From a virus, in IMG/VR virus record IMGVR_UViG_3300025941_000085, positions 1 through 27,512 of that record: a DNA stretch of 27,512 nucleotides; one strand, given 5' to 3'. Shown here one piece after another: positions 24,050 through 27,512 of the stretch (position 1 is its first letter; each line of letters opens with the position of its first letter). The translations under genes and the position numbers were made by a program. The notes under the pieces are model-generated. The model saw only the letters and a program-made list of their open reading frames with translations, made no database searches and was not told the DNA's origin.

Positions 24050-25874
24050 CCGCACTCCGTATTGTCTTCCGATATTCGCTGCTCTACGCACGTACAAGCG
24101 CGTGGTGGCTGTCATGGGCAGCCAAATGGGCAAGACCGAAGGGCTATTCAACGTCATCGGTCACAAACTGGATGACGATCCGGCGCCAGTTCTGTACATC
24201 GGACCGACGAAATCGAACATTGATGGTGTGATTGAGCCGCGCATCGCACAGATGTTGCGATCGGCGCCACGGCTGTGGGCGAAGACGGAGAAAGGCCGCA
24301 AAGCGCACAAGCTCGTCAAGCGAGTGGCCGGTGTGACATTGCGCCTGGCGTGGGCGGGCTCGCCGACAGAACTCGCATCGCAGCCCGCGCATACCGTGCT
24401 GGTCGACGAAGTCGATCGTATGGAGCCGATTCCGGGCGAGGGCGATGCGGTCACGCTGGCCGAGGCGCGCATTGCGACTTATCCGGATGGTCGATTGATC
24501 ATTACCTCGACGCCGACCGAGGGGAACGTTGAGGTGGAGAAGCATCCCGAGACCGGCACTGAGCATTGGAAAGTCGCCGAGACAAAGGATCTGCTGAGCA
24601 CGGTCTGGAAGCTCTTCCAGGAGGGCACGCGGTACGAGTGGGCCGTTCCCTGTCCGCATTGCAACGATTATTTCGTGCCGCGGTTCCGTCAACTGTGGTG
24701 GCCGGATAAAGCGACAGCCCAGCAGGCGCGACGGGAAGCGCGGCTGATCTGCGCTTCGTGTGGCGTGCAGATTCCAGATTCGGACCGCTCGCGGATGAAT
24801 GCCCGCGGCGTCTATCTGGCGCCTGGACAGAAGGTGGTTGACGGCGTGGTTGTTGGAGCCGTCCCCGAATCGGACACCGCCACCTTCTGGGTGTCAGGGA
24901 TCATGTCGCCGTGGCGCACGTTGGGTGCGCTAGCTTCATCGTGGGTCCGGGCCGTTGCGAGTGGTGATCAAGGCCGGATACGAGCGGTCATCAACACTGG
25001 ATTTGGCGAGCCCTTCGCCTTTCGCGGTGAAGCGCCGCCGGCTGCCGCCGTGCGCGCCTGCGCTGGTGTGTATGCGCAGGGTCAGCTTCCGGCCGGCATC
25101 AAGGTTTTGACCTGCGGTGTCGACGTTCAGAAGGCGCGTCTCGTCTTTGCGGTCCGGGGATGGGGCTATGGAATGGAGTCCTGGCTCATCGACTACGGGG
25201 ATATCTGGGGCGAGACCTCGGAGCCTGCCGTTTGGAACGAATTGGAGCAGTTACTCGAGCGCGAATATGGCACGGAGAAGCCGATCCGGATTCGGCGGAT
25301 GGGGATCGATTCGGGGTACCGCCCGGGGGACAAGTGGCGCCGGCCAGATAACCTGATTTACGACTTTTGCTTGGCGCACCGACGCGCCTTGCCGACGAAG
25401 GGCCGCGACCGGTTGTTGAAACCGCTGCAGCCATCGCTAATTGACGTGACCTTCCGCGGCCAGGTGCACAAACAGGGTTTGCAGCTCTGGCACATCGATA
25501 GCGACTATTTCAAGAGTTGGGTGCAGAACGCGCTGGTAGTCGCAGACGGTCAACCGCGGCGATTCTGGGTGCCGAGCGATGTTACGGATGATTACTGCCA
25601 GCAGTTGACCTCGGAAGCGCGAGTTCCGAAACCCTCCGGGTTAGCAACCTGGGTGAAGATCCGCAGCGAAAACCATTTCCTGGATTGCGAGGCGATCAAC
25701 GTCGCTATGGCGCAGTCTCTGGGCGTGCATCGCAAGCGCGTGAAGACAGCGTTGCCGCCTGCTGAAGACAAGCAAACCTCACCCGAGGTAGTTGAAAAGG
25801 CGCCGGCATTCAATGCGCCAGTGATGCCCCGGGCGAACCGATTTCGCAGCCGGAATTGGACCAAGCAATGGTGA
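23940..25874 (+). CDS. terL: Terminase large subunit (GpA-like)
   Basis: The 644-residue protein belongs to the lambda GpA family. It has ISRPPRKRTPNEWADESRVL at the start, Walker A-like GSQMGKT (60-66), Walker B VLVDEVDRM (153-161) and a coupling motif ITSTP (188-192). A zinc-type pair of CPHC (238-241) and CASC (271-274) lies between the domains. The nuclease part has Asp395 (GVDVQ) and Asp457 (GIDSGY). It cuts concatemers at the packaging site and drives DNA into the head using ATP. The ATG at 23940 is chosen because GAAGG lies nearby and it places the family N-terminus correctly; the frame is open back to 23814 inside the small subunit. Confidence 0.92.
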   Translation: MLAQISRPPRKRTPNEWADESRVLPAGSAEPGPWNSSRTPYCLPIFAALRTYKRVVAVMGSQMGKTEGLFNVIGHKLDDDPAPVLYIGPTKSNIDGVIEPRIAQMLRSAPRLWAKTEKGRKAHKLVKRVAGVTLRLAWAGSPTELASQPAHTVLVDEVDRMEPIPGEGDAVTLAEARIATYPDGRLIITSTPTEGNVEVEKHPETGTEHWKVAETKDLLSTVWKLFQEGTRYEWAVPCPHCNDYFVPRFRQLWWPDKATAQQARREARLICASCGVQIPDSDRSRMNARGVYLAPGQKVVDGVVVGAVPESDTATFWVSGIMSPWRTLGALASSWVRAVASGDQGRIRAVINTGFGEPFAFRGEAPPAAAVRACAGVYAQGQLPAGIKVLTCGVDVQKARLVFAVRGWGYGMESWLIDYGDIWGETSEPAVWNELEQLLEREYGTEKPIRIRRMGIDSGYRPGDKWRRPDNLIYDFCLAHRRALPTKGRDRLLKPLQPSLIDVTFRGQVHKQGLQLWHIDSDYFKSWVQNALVVADGQPRRFWVPSDVTDDYCQQLTSEARVPKPSGLATWVKIRSENHFLDCEAINVAMAQSLGVHRKRVKTALPPAEDKQTSPEVVEKAPAFNAPVMPRANRFRSRNWTKQW

Positions 25875-25937
25875 GCGACATGTGTGCTCGCTTTTTGAAC
25901 TCATTCCGACACATAGACGACGGAGATTGACGTATTC

Positions 25938-26507
25938 ATGTTGAGTTCGCGCATTCCGTCGCAGATTCTGCAGGGCGATTCAGCGAGCTGGGTGGATTCT
26001 GCATTTACGAATGACAGCGGAAACTCATTCAATAGTTCGAATGCGGCGCTCAAATACACGATTTCCGGTCCCTCGACTCCGCTGGTGCTGACAGCCACGG
26101 CCAGCGGGACTGATTGGACAACGACACTGACGACCGTCCAGAGCGCGGCGCTCCTGCCCGGCACGTACTGGTGGCAGATGCAGACATTTGCCACCGGAGT
26201 GCGCTTCACCGCCGCTCAGGGCGAGCTCATCGTCAAACCGGATCTGGCTACGGTCAGTGCAAACTATGACGGTCGCTCGGTAGCAGAGATTGCCCTTGCG
26301 CAAGCCCGCGCAGCCTATGCCACATTTTCAGCGAGTGGCGGCGTGATGAAGATGTATCGCATCGGCAGTCGCGAAATGTCGTTCCAGGATCTGAGTCAGA
26401 TTCGCGAACAGGTGGATTATTGGAGTGCGCAAGTAGCCGCGGAGCAGGCTACCGCGGATGGTTCCAAGAGTCGCCGGCTCCATATCCGTTTTGATCGAAT
26501 CCGATGA
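25938..26507 (+). CDS. Head-tail connector-like protein, gpW/DUF6148-like C-terminus
   Basis: The 189-residue protein has an N-terminal beta domain (residues 1-105, with WTTTLTTVQSAALLPGTYWW) and a helical C-terminal part (110-170: DGRSVAEIALAQARAAYATF, then YRIGSREMSFQDLSQIREQV). The C-terminal part, with GSRxMSFxDLxxIRxQVxYW, resembles gpW or DUF6148 head-tail proteins normally encoded between terminase and portal. A fusion of a beta domain with this module may adapt it to the portal. The ATG overlap with the portal gene (ATGA) supports the boundary. The ribosome binding site, GGAG, is somewhat far upstream. Confidence 0.6.
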   Translation: MLSSRIPSQILQGDSASWVDSAFTNDSGNSFNSSNAALKYTISGPSTPLVLTATASGTDWTTTLTTVQSAALLPGTYWWQMQTFATGVRFTAAQGELIVKPDLATVSANYDGRSVAEIALAQARAAYATFSASGGVMKMYRIGSREMSFQDLSQIREQVDYWSAQVAAEQATADGSKSRRLHIRFDRIR

Positions 26508-27512
26508 ACGTCGAACAGATTCTCAAAGGCATCGCACGATTGCGCGGTGAAAAGCCGGCGGCGCGCGTGGCTGCGCCTTCGTTCAGCCGTATGTACGCGA
26601 ATGCGCGCCCGACGATGGCGCGGAGTGGGTTTGCGAGCCCAAACACGTCGGCCGACGCTGAACTGATTTCCAGCCTGCTCGGGCTGCGCGCAAAGTCGCG
26701 ACAGCTCGTGCGGGATGCGGCATTTGCGAAGAATGCGCGCCGCATCATTCAGAACAACGTCATTGGCACGGGCATTCGGCTACAGAGCTTCGTGCAGACA
26801 GCCCGCGGCACGCTCGCGACTCGTGTGAACGATGCGGTAGAGGCTGCGTGGGAAGACTGGTGCTGCGCTGAGAATTGCCACACCGGCGGGACAGTCCATT
26901 TCCACGACCTCGAGCGCTTGGCTGTCGGACAGGTCTTTGAAGCGGGCGAGATCTTCATCCAGATTCATCGGAGCGCTTTCGGCAAGTCGAAAGTGCCGAT
27001 CGCGCTCGAGATCATTGAGGCCGAGCGCGTTCTGGATGGCTTCACGCAGCCAACCATGGGCCCACAGACGGGAAACACGATCCGGATGGGCATCGAGCAC
27101 GACCGATTCGGTCGGCCCATTGCTTATTACGTGCGTGACCTCCATCCCGGCGACCCGCGCACGATGGCAGGAACCAACGAGTTCATCAGGCGCATTCCGG
27201 CCGAGGACATGTTTCATCTGCGCGTGGTGGACCGCTGGCCGCAGACGCGCGGGGAACCGTGGTTGCACGCTGTGGCGGGCAAGCTTGGTGACATGAACGG
27301 CTATAGCGAGGCGGAGATTATCGCCGCCCGCGGCGGCGCCAATTACCTAGCCACGATCGAGACGCCGGACAGTACCGAATCATTGGGCGAGAAGCAGGAC
27401 GACGGCTCCTATGATATTTCGCTCGAGCCTGGCACCGTCGAGCGACTGAACCCCGGTGAGAAGCTGACCTTCGTTGCACCGAACCGGCCAAATTCTGCGC
27501 TCGACCCGTTCA
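26504..27512 (+). CDS. Lambda-type portal protein, 3' end outside the window
   Basis: The first 336 codons are present and open to the right edge. Blocks include AKSRQLVRDAAFAKNARRII, QNNVIGTGIRLQ, VGQVFEAGEIFIQIHRSAFG, PIALEIIEAERVLDG, IRMGIEHDRFGRPIAYYVRD and PAEDMFHLRVVDRWPQTRGE PW. This is the lambda gpB (Phage_portal_2) family, which forms the dodecameric ring through which DNA enters the head. The gene follows terminase and the connector-like gene, the normal order. The ATG overlaps the preceding stop as ATGA. Confidence 0.9.
   Translation, partial: MNVEQILKGIARLRGEKPAARVAAPSFSRMYANARPTMARSGFASPNTSADAELISSLLGLRAKSRQLVRDAAFAKNARRIIQNNVIGTGIRLQSFVQTARGTLATRVNDAVEAAWEDWCCAENCHTGGTVHFHDLERLAVGQVFEAGEIFIQIHRSAFGKSKVPIALEIIEAERVLDGFTQPTMGPQTGNTIRMGIEHDRFGRPIAYYVRDLHPGDPRTMAGTNEFIRRIPAEDMFHLRVVDRWPQTRGEPWLHAVAGKLGDMNGYSEAEIIAARGGANYLATIETPDSTESLGEKQDDGSYDISLEPGTVERLNPGEKLTFVAPNRPNSALDPF

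Overview
The window is a stretch of a temperate tailed double-stranded DNA phage (or prophage) of the lambda-like siphovirus type. The host is most likely a proteobacterium. The DNA is G+C-rich by eye, genes are packed with start/stop overlaps of the ATGA, TAATG, GTGA and TGATG kinds, and Shine-Dalgarno sites are of the AGGAG type. The protein set (lambda-type Int and Xis, YbcO-like nuclease, DUF1367, DUF1376, RusA, Nu1-like and GpA-like terminase, lambda-type portal) is that of proteobacterial phages. I saw no tRNA, rRNA, CRISPR array or insertion sequence.

Layout. (1) 1-4523, all leftward: an accessory early block of small genes, including a DNA methyltransferase, an HNH-like DNA-binding protein, a lone LexA-type winged helix, a DUF6915-like protein, Cys-rich proteins and several tiny membrane proteins. 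(2) 4524-4754: a candidate attP. It carries a Shine-Dalgarno site, start codon and first codons of a low-molecular-weight protein tyrosine phosphatase gene, flanked by repeats that look like integrase arm sites. (3) 4744-9504, leftward: int, xis, YbcO-like nuclease, DUF1367 protein, zinc-ribbon protein, a RecA-like P-loop ATPase, small unknown proteins and a lipoprotein. (4) 9505-10561: an immunity region laid out like that of lambda, with an OL/PL-like region, a small membrane gene in the rexAB position, a short repressor and a divergent Cro/YdaS-like gene. Three copies of the operator TTAC-N6-GTAA lie at the two promoter regions. (5) 10633-16514, rightward: a CII-like regulator, a terminator, microproteins, DUF1376 replication protein with iteron-like repeats, SF2 helicase, P4-type primase, RusA resolvase and a Q-like antiterminator. 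(6) 16515-16749: two intrinsic terminators, the expected target of Q. (7) 16750-23233: a late-region cluster starting with a GH5 glycoside hydrolase (cellulase-like), followed by Ser/Thr/Gly-rich beta proteins, one with 15 repeats of about 20 residues, and a tail-associated-like protein. (8) 23234-27512: a structured intergenic region with a promoter candidate and possible cos elements, then small terminase, large terminase, a connector-like protein and a portal gene cut by the window edge.

How it works together (inference). The repressor silences PL and PR in the lysogen. After induction the leftward operon makes Int/Xis and recombination proteins, the rightward operon makes helicase and primase, and Q then carries transcription through the paired terminators into the late genes. 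The phage-like genes left of the attP suggest a free or circular phage genome, or tandem prophages, rather than a simple prophage/host boundary. The most unusual points are the phosphatase-gene attachment site, the GH5 enzyme with its adhesin-like neighbours where a lysis cassette would normally lie, and a single-base frameshift in a small gene next to attP.
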